A stretch of 64,000 nucleotides of DNA from Bicyclus anynana (Eukaryota; Arthropoda; Insecta; Lepidoptera; Nymphalidae). The translations under genes were made by a program, and so were the position numbers. Shown piece after piece: positions 11,338 through 20,975 of this stretch (the stretch's first letter is position 1; each line of letters begins with the position of its first letter). The notes below the pieces were generated by a model, which made no database searches, had not been told where the DNA came from, and saw only the letters and a program-made list of their open reading frames with translations. The DNA is taken from the NCBI RefSeq assembly GCF_947172395.1, contig NC_069102.1, positions 7,842,442 through 7,906,441 of the forward strand, in the 5' to 3' direction.

Positions 11338-12092
11338 ATGTAGAAATTCCATATCGTAAACAAATGCTGATTTTATGTACTTCAGTACAATACGATTACA
11401 AACTACGGTGATTTTGAAAATCGTGGGCTGTGGTTACGATTTTGCGGTTTGGCGGCTATTGCAAGAATAGGTTTAGTGTGTTTAGAACGGAATACGAACC
11501 ACCTGTGTACTTTATTCAGTACTTAAATGTACGTGACATTTAACCGCAAAGCTTAGATAAAGGTTCGAACAAGTGTAAAATTTTAACAGACTAATATGGA
11601 GACAGTAAGAGCTTTTATGATAGTGTTTTTTATACTAAATACTTAAATAAATACTTATTTTATAGAATGCATCACAAATAACCTCAGACCAATTATTGTA
11701 TAGGACCTGCCTCGCTTGATGTTACTTTTCTGTCAAAGTATATGATCAAAGATCTAATGGGATTATAAAAACTGTCTCTATAGTATCGATGTTAAATAGT
11801 TGTAATCGTGTTTGTCGGTTAAAGAACTCCGTAAAAATACCATTCTGTGTAATTGAGTGGTGTGAAAAACGGGCAAAAACTTCTAGTTTAGTATAAGATA
11901 TATACCAAATCTAAGCTCGTTTTCCTCAGAAAATGACAGACAATTTTGTTCGTGACTATGAGTGCGATACAGGTTCTTCTATAATTGGTCACAGCAAATA
12001 ACTTAATACTACTAAAAAGTTTAACTAATTATGACAAAGCATTATTAGGTATAACACTTGTGCTGGAATCGTATTCTCGACAACGATATTTT
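11338..12092. other. No gene seen
   Basis: AT-rich non-coding sequence with no recognised element. Confidence 0.5.
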
Positions 12093-12250
12093 TTAGTTCT
12101 TAACCGACTTCAAAAAAGGGGGGGTTTTCAATTCGCCGGAAACTTTTTTTTTAATGTATGTACACCGATTACTCGAAGACGCCTAAACCGATTTGAAAAA
12201 TTATTTTTTCGTTTGAGAGGGTATGTTTTTCAGTTGGTCCCATAGTAATC
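12093..12250 (+). repeat. Dispersed repeat W2 (ttaaccgacttc family)
   Basis: The string ttaaccgacttcaaaaaagg with a G run and gtatgtacaccgattactc recurs at 39,820-39,905 and, inverted, at 31,550-31,595. This is a common repeat in lepidopteran genomes. It has no coding content. Confidence 0.55.
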
Positions 12251-12775
12251 ATGTCAGGATCTAATGATGGAATCCTGGAGAATACGAGGGAAACTTTCAA
12301 AAATTGTAAAGGCAACTATAGCGTTTATATTTTTTCCATTAACCACTTTAAAGCACTCCAACTTTACGAAGGTCTGGAGTCGCAACACACACGAGGGAAC
12401 TCTTTAACGGTTTACAACAGTTACCTTGTGTTTGGACTTGATTAATTTGTGTCGACAAGAACTTTTCACCTAGATATGTTGTGGCTATCATTAGGGGCCT
12501 GATAATGGAGCCGAGAGACAATTAAAGGAACTCCTCAACAGTTTACTGTAGCTACCTTGTGTTTGGGCTTGATGAATTTGTATTAATAAGAACTTTACAT
12601 CTAGATGTATTGTGACTATCATTAGGAGTCTGGTGATGAAGACAGAAAACAGTTAAGAGAACTCCTTAACGTTTACAGTAGCTACCTTGTGTTTGGGCTT
12701 CATTAACTTGTATTAATGAGAACTTGACATCTAGGTGTGTTGTGAATGTCAAAAGGGGTCTGGTGATGAACAAGA
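12250..12775. repeat. 130-bp tandem array, about 3-4 units
   Basis: The string accttgtgtttgg starts at 12,423, 12,554 and 12,684, giving periods of 131 and 130 bp. Each unit also has aactttacatctagatgt-like and atcattaggagtctggtgat-like parts. Sequence from 12,250 looks like a more diverged first unit, and the last unit stops near 12,775. The two ORFs at 11,985-12,245 and 12,251-12,445 are not supported as genes. Confidence 0.75.
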
Positions 12776-13184
12776 TTGGACCTGAAATGGACCATCTCCT
12801 TTGGTTTTATTTTAACATAAGTAGATATACAAAGCGTATCACAAACTGAATTAGGTTCTCAATCCATTTAACAGTGTAGTTGAATTCAGTTAACGTTAGA
12901 TATCACATAACAGCTATATCGTACTCACAATCAAGCGTGAGTTGACTGTTATTAACCCCCTATATTTATGACAGCTTAGATGCAATTTCTGCTCAATTCC
13001 CTAAGTAATTTACTGCCCCACTATTTACATTTCTAAGAATAAGTTGTATACTGATGCAAATAGATTATAAGACCGATTTCAGGAAGCACGTAATTGGCGC
13101 AGTGCACAAATTGCAAATGTAACTGTGCGTTATTTTTTCTGAACTTTTATTTAATACTGCAACTAATGATATTAAATACTGTTA

Positions 13185-13330
13185 GATGTGTCACTGGCGC
13201 ATGAAATGAGGCGCTCAAAAGAGGAAATTTATAGTCTACTCAATGTTAGTTGTGGTCAACAACGAACGTTATTTAAACAAATAATATCTTAATATCATCT
13301 ACAATGTCGAGTTGTGTGTTCAGGAAGTGT
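13185..13330. repeat. Dispersed repeat Z
   Basis: The segment with caacaacgaacgttatttaa, acaatgtcgagttgtgtgtt and caggaagtgtaaa matches 51,640-51,800. Inverted and shorter, it also matches 29,285-29,385. It is non-coding. Confidence 0.6.
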
Positions 13331-13390
13331 AAAAACTATATATATATCGGGGCATAGACTATATTCCACTTCTGATATCGGCGAAGCCAA

Positions 13391-13442
13391 GAGCAGCTAG
13401 AACTGCTGGCCCAGCGGGTGGCAGTTCAACATGGGCGACTGG
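13391..13442 (-). pseudogene. Third, truncated copy of exon 6
   Basis: On the minus strand the acceptor-side sequence and the start of exon 6 recur (catgttgaactgccacccgc, then cagcagttctag). A TAG follows, and similarity ends at about 13,391. It lies 167 bp from copy 2, so it belongs to the same tandem array. It has lost two bases near its start compared with exon 6. Confidence 0.8.
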
Positions 13443-13485
13443 CCTGGCCAAGAAATGTAACAATAGCAACAAATACTGGCCTTAC

Positions 13486-13609
13486 AGCTCCCCTGCATGC
13501 AAATGGCGCGATACCCGGGCTTGGTGCAGGGCGTACCGTCCGCAGCCAGCGACAGAGGCGTAGAGCTTCTTGCCCAGCGGGTGGCAGTTCAACATGCACG
13601 GCGACTCGC
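13486..13609 (-). pseudogene. Second copy of exon 6, frameshifted
   Basis: This minus-strand copy is 124 nt against 126 nt for exon 6. It keeps the acceptor (cctggccag) and donor (ctgtaagg) but has lost 2 bp after the codons for LYAS, so its frame breaks. Differences include NCHPLGKK for NCRPLGQQ. Only 42 nt separate it from exon 6, which is probably too short for splicing both in a row. It could act as a poison exon or be dead; nothing here shows that it is used. Confidence 0.85.
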
Positions 13610-13651
13610 CTGGCCAGGAAATGTAACAATAACAACAAATACTGGCCTTAC

Positions 13652-13777
13652 AGCTCCCCTGCACGCAGATGGCGCGATACCCGGGCCTGGTGCAGGGCGT
13701 ACCGTCCGCAGCCAGCGACAGAGAGGCGTAGAACTGCTGGCCCAGCGGGCGGCAGTTCAACATGCACGGCGACTCGC
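13652..13777 (-). CDS. ADAMTS-like/papilin-family gene, exon 6 (cysteine-rich domain)
   Basis: The minus-strand exon runs from acceptor tttcctggccag to donor gtaagg. It is 126 nt, entering in phase 1 and leaving in phase 1. It encodes ESPCMLNCRPLGQQFYASLS and continues LAADGTPC..YRAICVQGS. The next residue would be Cys, split over the donor. In ADAMTS, ADAMTSL and papilin proteins this C.LNC.P.G..FY...DGTPC..ICV.G.C pattern forms the cysteine-rich domain ahead of the spacer. The protein is expected outside the cell in the matrix. The frame joins exon 5 exactly (G|GC = Gly). The exon for the following spacer domain was not found to the left and is probably outside the window. Confidence 0.9.
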
Positions 13778-13907
13778 CTGGCCAGGAAATATAAATTCAG
13801 ATGGTCCATCAATTTTATTAGCACTTTAAAATAAACAATGAATAAAAAATAAGCAGTTGATGTTTGCTTTTTCCTTGCTGCTTTTTTTAATCAGTATTTT
13901 TACTCAC

Positions 13908-14010
13908 CGTCCACGTAGGGCACCCAGGTATAGAACCTCCCACGGAAAGGTCTTCGATCATAAGACGAGCATTGCTCAGCTCGCGTATCTCGATCTCCAG
14001 TCGCACAGGG
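13908..14010 (-). CDS. ADAMTS-like/papilin-family gene, exon 5
   Basis: The minus-strand exon lies between acceptor ttgtatgtag and donor gtgagt. It is 103 nt, starts in phase 0 and ends in phase 1. It encodes PCATGDRDTRAEQCSSYDRR followed by PFRGRFYTWVPYVD. The (R)AEQC..YD..PF.GR.Y.W.PY signature is typical for the link between the first thrombospondin repeat and the cysteine-rich domain in ADAMTSL4/6-like and papilin-like proteins. The intron to exon 6 is only 130 nt, whereas the others range from 626 nt to 13.4 kb. Donor and acceptor are good matches to consensus. Confidence 0.9.
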
Positions 14011-14089
14011 CTACATACAATAAGGTTAATTATTAATTAAAAAATATATTTAAAAAATCACTTATTTACAATAAATAAAAATATAAAAA

Positions 14090-14295
14090 GTACTAAGATT
14101 TTTCTTAACTCTGCGTGTGTGAGGTCTGACAATCCGCATTGGGCCAGCGTGGTGGACTATTAGCCTAACCCCTCTCATTCTAAGAGGAGACTCATGCTCA
14201 GCAGTGAGCTGCAATCTGACCCAGGAGGATCGAACCCAGGAGCTCCGTCTTGTAAATCCGCCGCGAATACCACTGTGTCACGGAGGCCGTCAAAA
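14090..14295. repeat. Chimera: SINE-A 3' part (+) joined to SINE-B head (-)
   Basis: Bases 14,095-14,212 are the SINE-A 3' half on the plus strand, ending gctcagcagtgagct. From about 14,213 the sequence is a SINE-B head on the minus strand (gatcgaacccaggag..cacggaggccgtc). The junction has no spacer. Confidence 0.7.
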
Positions 14296-14431
14296 TCATT
14301 ATAAAGGGGAGAAGATAGTACGCCTATGATATGTGATCGCGCATACAATCATGTATTATAATATTTCAAAATAAGACTGGTTTGTGCAGCTAAACATTTA
14401 CAGGGAGGACATGAAAGTAGACTAATGTCAG

Positions 14432-14518
14432 TCTGACAGCCGATAAAACTGATAGTGTGTTGGTCGCGATCGGCATGACGGCACATCGGGACCAACACGA
14501 TCAGTTTTATCGACAGTC
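14432..14518. repeat. Inverted repeat, about 30-bp arms
   Basis: The left arm 14,432-14,465 (..gataaaactgatagtgtgtt..) pairs with 14,490-14,518 (..acacgatcagttttatcgac..) with a few mismatches around a loop of about 24 nt. It is a hairpin-forming palindrome and may be a small MITE. Confidence 0.7.
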
Positions 14519-15639
14519 CAGCCATTCAGTGGCTAGCATTACGGCAGATAGATACATAGCACTTTAAACATGCGTATGTAAACAACAGCATTTTTGAAAT
14601 TCCCTCGAAGATTTACAATTAATAATAATTATTATACACCGGTTTTTCTTTCAAGTGGGTAGTCGGATAAACAAACATCCAGTCAATAAATTAAAAAGCC
14701 GACGTTTATTACCCGTTAGAGGCGAACAATGCCAATCACGGAAACATTTACGAGGCATAAAACTCTTAAATCATATGGGAAATTGCTCGCGCGACTACAT
14801 TCGATCGCTGTTGTATTCATAGATTTACCGAGGTTTGTATACTCACGGCGTTGTAATTGCACTAACAAGTCGCGTTTTTTTTGCTAATCTCTGAAATGAC
14901 CTTTCGGCTTTTTTGGTTTGCCCTATCTATGGTTATCTTTACGTTAAAAAGTGGAAAGATATATTAATCGTCTTCTAGTCAGTCAGCTGGAAATACCCTC
15001 AGCCTGCACTTTAGCCAAGTTATGGATAGATACTAGATCCTCTACGTTAAAAAGTAACGCATGCACGTCTTTTTTTAATTTATCGACCTTGAATTTTCTT
15101 ATAAATGTTATGGTTGAATAAATCACAACTGCGTATCATATCATCAAACCTTTAATTTTTGTTTTCTTTTACAGTATTCCGCCTTTGTTTTTATTTGCTA
15201 GTGTATGAGGTATTTACTAAAAGAGTATTTAAATTCTATCAAATAAAAATAAAAATTTGTTTTACAAGTTTAAATTAAATAACTTCCCATTTAAACATAA
15301 TAGGATTACGTGTTTTGAAAAAAAAATCGTAGTTGATACCTACTACCGTACCATTTTTAGATACGTGTGTTTTCATTCATTATGCTTCTATTGAACATTC
15401 TATGGTTAATTAAATAGATCTTCATAGTCTAAAGGAAGTCACCTATTAATATTTTTTATCTGGGTGATTAAGCTTTATTTTTAATGCTTTTATTAACTTT
15501 TTCATATATATATATTTTTTTAGTAAGGGTAAGTCGTAGAATTTTTAAGTGCCAGTATGCTACGTATTTATCATTACTGTCTACAATTTAAGAGATGTAT
15601 CAGATGGAGAAACAGCTGCTGACAATTTCATGGAAAAAA
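14519..15639. other. Intron 4, no gene seen
   Basis: AT-rich intron sequence with short T and TA runs. No element was recognised. Confidence 0.55.
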
Positions 15640-15715
15640 AACTGACGCAGGACTTGAACCCGCGATCTCATGATCAAAAACCGCGTAGAGTAACCAAGGG
15701 GTCAATGTTACATTA
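15640..15715 (-). repeat. tRNA-like SINE head or tRNA relic
   Basis: The minus strand shows a B-box region gcgggttcaagtcctgc that forms a 5-bp T-arm, and an upstream A-box-like ttggttactctacgcgg. A poly-T of the plus strand lies close by. A full cloverleaf could not be drawn with confidence, so it is more likely a SINE head than a tRNA gene. Confidence 0.35.
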
Positions 15716-16378
15716 ACGACCAGTATGAAAAAAAATATTAACTACATATTCTGTACACATTTTATAACCGCCTATATTTTTTACAAGAATTAAGTACCAA
15801 GTTAATTGAATTGAACATCAACAGAAACATAACGATGGTCATCGGAATATGCCAACATATTCGTGCCAAGTCAAAGTACTATAAACAGTCCCTGACAGAG
15901 TTTAATAGGTAAATAAATTAAAATTAGCATAAATAAGTGTACAAGTTCTTGATAATGACAACCGCAAACCGGTGCCCTGACACTTGGTCGTATTCTGTAT
16001 GTATGCAGTCAGTACGTTATCTTAACGATTATTGGATAAGCTTAGGTTATTTCCCGTAAACTACTTTGTTTTTTTTTTTTAATTTTAGTGATTTTTTAAT
16101 AGATCTATAGTCGGCGCGTTAGCAACGATGTTGTCGGGCCGTCAAACATATCCTTATGTCTATCTTTCTCTTCTATTTTTCATTTCCGACGACTCAGTAC
16201 ATACCGTGCCGAAGAGGAGAGGTACTGATGATGATTATGACATTGATGATGATGATTAAAGAGCTGTAATATCCCAGTGGATATGACTTCTGCTTCTATG
16301 AATCGTTGGAACAGTTGTACTGATTTTAATGGAACTTTTACTAGATGAGATCGTTGCACAATATTTATCCTTATCCGC

Positions 16379-16775
16379 CGATAGATGTCCACTGATGGAC
16401 ATAGGCCTCTTGCATGGAACTCCAAGCACAACAGTGTTGAACCGCCAACGTCCAGTGGCTCTCTGCAACCCGCTTGTTATCCTCGGTCCACCTAGTGAAG
16501 TGTCGACCAACACTGCGCTTTCCGATGCGGGGTCGCCATTCCAGCACCTTGGGACCCCAACGTCTATCGGCTCTTCGAACTAAGTGGCCTGCCCATTGCC
16601 ACTTCAGCTACGCGACTCGCTGAGCTATGTCAGTGACTTTGGTTCTTCTGCGGATCTCCTCATTTCTGATTCGATCACGGAGAGAGACTCCAAGCTTAGC
16701 TCGCTCCATCGCACGCTGAGTGACTTTGAGCCTTCTAATAAGGCCCATAGTCAGCGCCCAAGTCTCGGATCCGCA
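16379..16775 (-). repeat. RTE-clade LINE 3' end, 5' truncated
   Basis: This is the longest of the short RTE ends. It includes the C-terminal signature region (gcggggtcgccattccagca on the plus strand) and upstream RT-linked sequence to about 16,775. It ends in catcgg-type 3' sequence at 16,379. Frames are broken. A shorter related piece is at 31,110-31,225. Confidence 0.7.
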
Positions 16776-16784
16776 ATATATAGG

Positions 16785-16880
16785 CTACTTTTTATCCTAA
16801 AAAAATACACAGGTCCTCGCAGGATTTGTGACAAACTGAATTTCACGTGGACAAAGTCGCGGGCTAGTTAGTAGGCTACG
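16785..16880 (+). repeat. Helitron-like 3' end fragment
   Basis: The stretch ggctactttttatcc..aggatttgtgacaaactgaatttcacgtgg..gtcgcgggctagtt matches the 3' half of the element at 50,690-50,880. Confidence 0.55.
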
Positions 16881-17084
16881 CTAGTCTGGTACAAATATTA
16901 GTTGGTAAAATTTTAGTTTAAAACAATAAGATTGAAAATTTTGAAAAACCGTTGAAGGTCATGAAATTATTAATTATACACACTTAAATTATTATATTTT
17001 ACACACTCGATCAAGTCGTCAATATTCTCTTTCAGTGCGCTTTCATTTGAGACCCCACTCGAGTATATTTGCAGACATTCGGTT

Positions 17085-17255
17085 ATTCTTCCCCACTTTC
17101 AACCCCCACAACTTTTAAACGGCTCAACCCATTTCAATCAAACATATATAAGACAACTCGCAATTAAGTCAATTATTATTTTATTGCCTTTAATACAAAA
17201 AAAAACTAAAATAAAATCGCTATATCTGTTCGGGAGCTATGGTGCCACAGACAGA
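17085..17255 (+). repeat. Dispersed repeat with (GACA)n end
   Basis: The segment acaacttttaaacggctcaa..tgttcgggagctatggtgcc..cagacagactgac is a common lepidopteran repeat whose end carries a (GACA)n run. The run is the left part of the perfect palindrome that follows. Confidence 0.5.
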
Positions 17256-17330
17256 CTGACAGACAGACAGACACGTGATACTTATAATACCCCCCGTATT
17301 ATAAGTATCACGTGTCTGTCTGTCTGTCAG
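17256..17330. repeat. Perfect 35-bp inverted repeat, 5-nt loop
   Basis: The left arm 17,256-17,290 (ctgacagacagacag.., ending gatacttataatac) is exactly complementary to the right arm 17,296-17,330, with only ccccc between. It begins 19 nt inside the intron past the exon 4 donor (17,349), so the pre-mRNA would carry a very stable hairpin next to that splice site. Confidence 0.95.
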
Positions 17331-17349
17331 GGGTTAAAAAGTTACTTAC

Positions 17350-17476
17350 AGCGGTGTTGCATTCGTGATATCTTTTGGATATACCGAGGCAGTCTTGTGA
17401 CGTCTGTCTGGTCACTCGAACCCTGATGGTCGGAGTGTCCAGCGTAGTGTTGGGCACAACTGCGTAGTCACGTGAT
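17350..17476 (-). CDS. ADAMTS-like/papilin-family gene, exon 4
   Basis: The minus-strand exon lies between acceptor cttgttacag and donor gtaagt. It is 127 nt and enters in phase 2: its first base completes an Arg codon begun in exon 3. It then encodes SRDYAVVPNTTLDTPTIRVR and continues with VTRQTSQDCLGISKRYHECN plus TA, ending in phase 0. The second half (C.G.SKRY.ECNT.PC with exon 5) is the C-terminal half of a thrombospondin type-1 repeat, which usually ends in this way before the cysteine-rich domain. The long insert ahead of the first Cys is unusual for a compact repeat and suggests an extended loop. Confidence 0.88.
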
Positions 17477-17562
17477 CTGTAACAAGTAAGATAGTCTAAG
17501 AGTCTGCGATAGCCAGATATACTTCATTTTATAAGGGGTTAAAATTTGTTAGCAAAAAGAGG

Positions 17563-17875
17563 CGTGATAGCCGAGTGGATATTGACCTCTGCCTCCAATT
17601 CCGGAGGGTGTGGGTTCGAATCCGGTCCGGGGCATGCACCTCCAACTTTTCAGTTGTGTGCATTTTAAGAAATTAAATATCACATGTCTCAATCGGTGAA
17701 GGAAAACATCGTGAGGAAACCTGCATACCAGAGAATTATCTTAATTCTCTGCGTGTGTGAAGTCTGCCAATCCGCATTGGGCCAGCGTGGTAGACTATTG
17801 GCCTTACCCCTCTCTTTCTGAGAGGAGACTCGAGCTCAGCAGTGAGCCGAATATGGGTTGATGACGACGACGATG
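17563..17875 (+). repeat. SINE-A, full length
   Basis: This is a complete copy: A box tgatagccgagtgg, B box ggttcgaatccgg, body, and the end cgaatatgggttgatgacga. It lies in intron 3 antisense to the host gene, 87 bp from exon 4. Confidence 0.9.
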
Positions 17876-17884
17876 CCCCTACCA

Positions 17885-18085
17885 ATAGTTAAGTACGGTA
17901 GCCATTTATGGAGTTTCGACAGTTTCAAAGATCCAGCTCCTCAAACGTTCAAGTAGAAAGCGTATTTTTTTATACTTTACTCGGCATAATATGAGACAAA
18001 AATCTGGATAAGTACCTACATAATTTTTTCTCATATTAGGTACATCCCCTGTGAGTCACTTAGCTTCGCAGCAACCACCTATATT
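17885..18085 (+). repeat. Dispersed repeat V
   Basis: The strings gttaagtacggtagccattt, cggcataatatgag and gtcacttagcttcgcagca recur at 20,275-20,575, 20,810-20,975 (inverted), 23,200-23,640 (split) and 50,000-50,090. No coding content was recognised. Confidence 0.6.
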
Positions 18086-18224
18086 TCGTAGGGCTCGGGC
18101 TTCGTTAAAGGCTCTGTACCTTTACCTGCATTAACAGGAATAACGAATATAATCTGTTACTGGCAACGTGGAAGAAAAACCACCGGACTGATTCGATGGT
18201 CTCAACAGGTCCACACCACACCAA

Positions 18225-18540
18225 TTTATAAGACGGATTTTTATTTACAAGACGGTGGTCCTGGGTTCGATCCTCAGCTGGGCAAATTGAGATTTTCTTA
18301 ATTTGTCCAGGTCTGGCTGGTGGGAGGCTTCGGCCGTGGCTAGTTACCACCCTACCGGCAAAGACGTACCGCCAAGCGGTTTAGCGTTCCGGTACGACGC
18401 CGTGTAGATACCGAAAGGGGTGTGGATTTTCATCCTCCTCCTAACAAGTTAGCCCGCTTCCATCTTAGACTACATCATCACTTATCATCAGGTGAGATTG
18501 TAGTCAAGGGCTAACTTGTACAGAATAAAAAAAAAAAAAA
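18225..18540 (+). repeat. SINE-B, near full length
   Basis: The first bases of the tRNA-like head are missing. The B box ggttcgatcctc, the body and the A-rich tail (gaataaaaaaaaaa) are present. Confidence 0.88.
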
Positions 18541-18999
18541 CACTCGACAAGATGGCATAATATCCTAAGGAAGAAGATCAGAGATGGAGGTGGTCATGAC
18601 CCTCACACATGACTACATACATGAGGATTACGATTCGGAGGAGTAATTAAATAAAAAAAATATTCTAAGACTTGTTAAGTACCGTAAAAAACAATTTATT
18701 TATTCATATAGGTCATATAAATCACACCGCTCTTATTAATTACATTGATGCGCTAACGATTTAGAACAAGGCGTTTGGGGCGGCAACATCAAAGGCTCCT
18801 GCAACGATATTAACGGGCGGCGTTACAAATAACTCCAAACTCGGTAATCTAATTTAATGATACTTTGATATTATCGATGGCACTTGTAAACTCGAGTCCT
18901 TATAAAAAAAATATTTAGCTACATCAAATGTTTATAGATTTGTTTTATTTGTATGTAATTAATTACAATTTTATTAACTGCCTCGGTCGAGGGGTTAGC
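18541..18999. other. Intron 3, no gene seen
   Basis: AT-rich intron sequence with no recognised element. Confidence 0.5.
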
Positions 19000-19290
19000 T
19001 TCGTTCGTTATCAACCCATATTCGGTTCACTGCTGAGCTCGAGTCTCCTCTCAGAATGAGAGGGGTTAGCCCACCACGCTGGCCCATTGCGGATTGGCAG
19101 ACTTCACACACGCAGATAAATAGGAAAATTCTCTGGTATGCAGGTTTCCTCACGATGTTTTCCTTCACCGTTTGAGACACGTGATTTTTAATTTTTTTTA
19201 AATGCACACAATTGAAAAGTTGGAGGTGCATGTCCCGGACCGGATTCGAACCTACACCCTCCGGAATCGGAGGCAGAGGTCATATACAAC
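19000..19290 (-). repeat. SINE-A, near full length, minus
   Basis: The body and head read on the minus strand. The B box appears as ccggattcgaacc on the plus strand, and the head stops at about 19,290. Confidence 0.88.
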
Positions 19291-19415
19291 ATCGTGAGGA
19301 GACCTGCATGTCAGAGATTTTTTTTAATCCTCTACGTGCGTGAAGTCTGCCAATCCGCATTGGGCCAGCGTGGTTGACTATTGGCAGCAGCGACCCGAAT
19401 ATGGATTGATAACGA
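19285..19415 (+). repeat. SINE-A 3' fragment, plus
   Basis: It starts acatcgtgaggagacctgca and ends near cgaatatggattgataacga, with a deletion around 19,387. It sits head to head with the preceding minus copy, making an inverted pair. Confidence 0.75.
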
Positions 19416-19576
19416 CATATAAATATAACGTATCAAATGGGTAACAACATAACACATTATACTGTAGTTGTTTACTCACATTCATCAAAAAATCCACCTA
19501 TCTGAGAATTCCCAAGAAGTGTTGACGTCAGGCTGGCGGCCAATCATAAAATCGCCAGTCAAAACCATTAAAAATA

Positions 19577-19645
19577 TGTCAAAACAAAAGATTGACATAT
19601 TTTGCCGACCCCACTTAAGTGGGATAAGGGAAAGAGATGATGATC
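19577..19645 (+). repeat. RTE element 3' terminus
   Basis: It matches the last 70 bp of the RTE insertion at 26,910-28,019: agattgacatattttgccga, the palindrome ccccacttaagtggg, and a GATGATGAT tail. Confidence 0.75.
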
Positions 19646-19734
19646 TACTCGTACATAGCACCCGTGCGAAGCCGGTGAGGGTCGCTAATTTAAAGGTGGA
19701 TAATCAATAACAGACGATTATTATTATTTACGAC

Positions 19735-20060
19735 CTCCGTGGCGCAGTGGCATGCGCGTTGGATTTACAAAACGGAGGTCCTGGGTTCGATCCCCGGCTG
19801 GGCAGATTCAGATTTTCTTAATTGGTCCAGGTTTGGCTGGTGGGAGGCTTCGACCGTGGCTAGTTACCACCCTACCGGCAAAGACGTACCGCCAAGCGAT
19901 TTAGTGTTCCGGTACGATGCCGTGTACAAACCGAAAGGGGTGTGGACTTTCATCCTCCTCCTAACAAGTTAGCCCGCTTCCGTCTTAGGCTGCATCACTA
20001 CTTTCCGTGTGAGACAGGTGAGATTGTAGTCAAGGGCTAAATTGTAAAGAATATAAAAAA
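19735..20060 (+). repeat. SINE-B, full length
   Basis: The complete tRNA-like head (cctccgtggcgcagtgg and ggttcgatccccgg), body and A-rich end are present. There is a small insertion near 20,000 (tttccgtgtgagac). Confidence 0.9.
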
Positions 20061-20274
20061 AAGACTCGTACAAGGTCACATACTAGAATTACAGTAACAG
20101 CCAACAGCTTTATGATCAGACTATAACGATTGTAATTCAAAATCCAAGAATCATACAATATATCATATCTGTTATTACCCGGCCAATGAAATGCGCCTCC
20201 TGTCGTTAGGACGCAGTGACAAATGAGGCCGGAGCTAATTTGTCTGGTTTGTAACACCGGCAACCCGGCCCCTA

Positions 20275-20575
20275 TCAGCAGGATACTAATAGTCGGAGAG
20301 CCTGTGAATTCTAGACCTTCGTCATTTTATAAAAGGTGTAAGTTTGTCAGCTCATGCTCCTACCTTAAGTACGGTAGCCAATTATGGAGTTTGGACCGTG
20401 GTGGCTTTGGGAGGTAGCAGGTTTTAAGGATGACCAGACCAGACCCTCAACTGTCTAAGTATAAAGTGTAATTTTTTTATGTTTTCCTCGGCATAATATG
20501 AGTAATTATATTCCCAGTCACCAGTCACTTAGCTTCGCGGCAATCCTTCGAAGAACACTATTTAATATGAAACTT
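20275..20575 (+). repeat. Repeat V, plus copy
   Basis: It holds ccttcgtcattttataaaag, agtacggtagccaattatgg and ggaccgtggtggctttgg. It forms a loose inverted pair with 20,810-20,975. Confidence 0.65.
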
Positions 20576-20809
20576 TAAGGGTCTTCAGCGAGAAGTTGCC
20601 ACGGAGCCAAGTGTCTGGCAAATTGGGATATCATTTCTCGTATTACGCCGATTAAAATATAAAAAAATATACTTTATATATATTTATTTATATTTCATTT
20701 GTACACTACAACATAAGAAAAACAGATAATAAGACAGAAAAAAGTATAGCACAGAAGTAGGATACAAAGCGATTTTGTAGCGATTTCTTCCAGGCAACCT
20801 TGGGCCTTA

Positions 20810-20975
20810 CATAAGCAGTTGAGGGTCTGGATCCTTAAAACTAGCTACCTCTCAAAGCTACCACGGTCTAAACTCCATAATTGGCTACAGTACAGCATGA
20901 GCTGACAAACTTTCAACTTTTATAAAATGACGAAGGTCTGGCGTTCACGGACTCTTAGTCTATAAGAAATGTGCT
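20810..20975 (-). repeat. Repeat V, minus copy
   Basis: The reverse complement matches 20,279-20,455 (actccataattggctac, cttttataaaatgacgaagg), giving arms of about 150 bp separated by roughly 360 bp. Confidence 0.65.

Noticed and set aside
13418..13834. Plus-strand ORFs of 138 and 110 codons over the repeats
   Set aside because: They are shadows of the minus-strand exon 6 array. The repeated Arg/Ala/Gly-rich peptides come from reading the GC-rich exon copies backwards.
16256..16871. Several 80-95-codon ORFs on both strands
   Set aside because: All overlap the RTE 3' end at 16,379-16,775 or a Helitron-like end, and none has a domain.
19739..19972. ORFs and tRNA-like heads in SINE-B copies (also 40,570 and 46,324)
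   Set aside because: The tRNA-like parts have A and B boxes but belong to SINEs with long bodies and A tails. They are not tRNA genes, and the ORFs are translations of SINE sequence.
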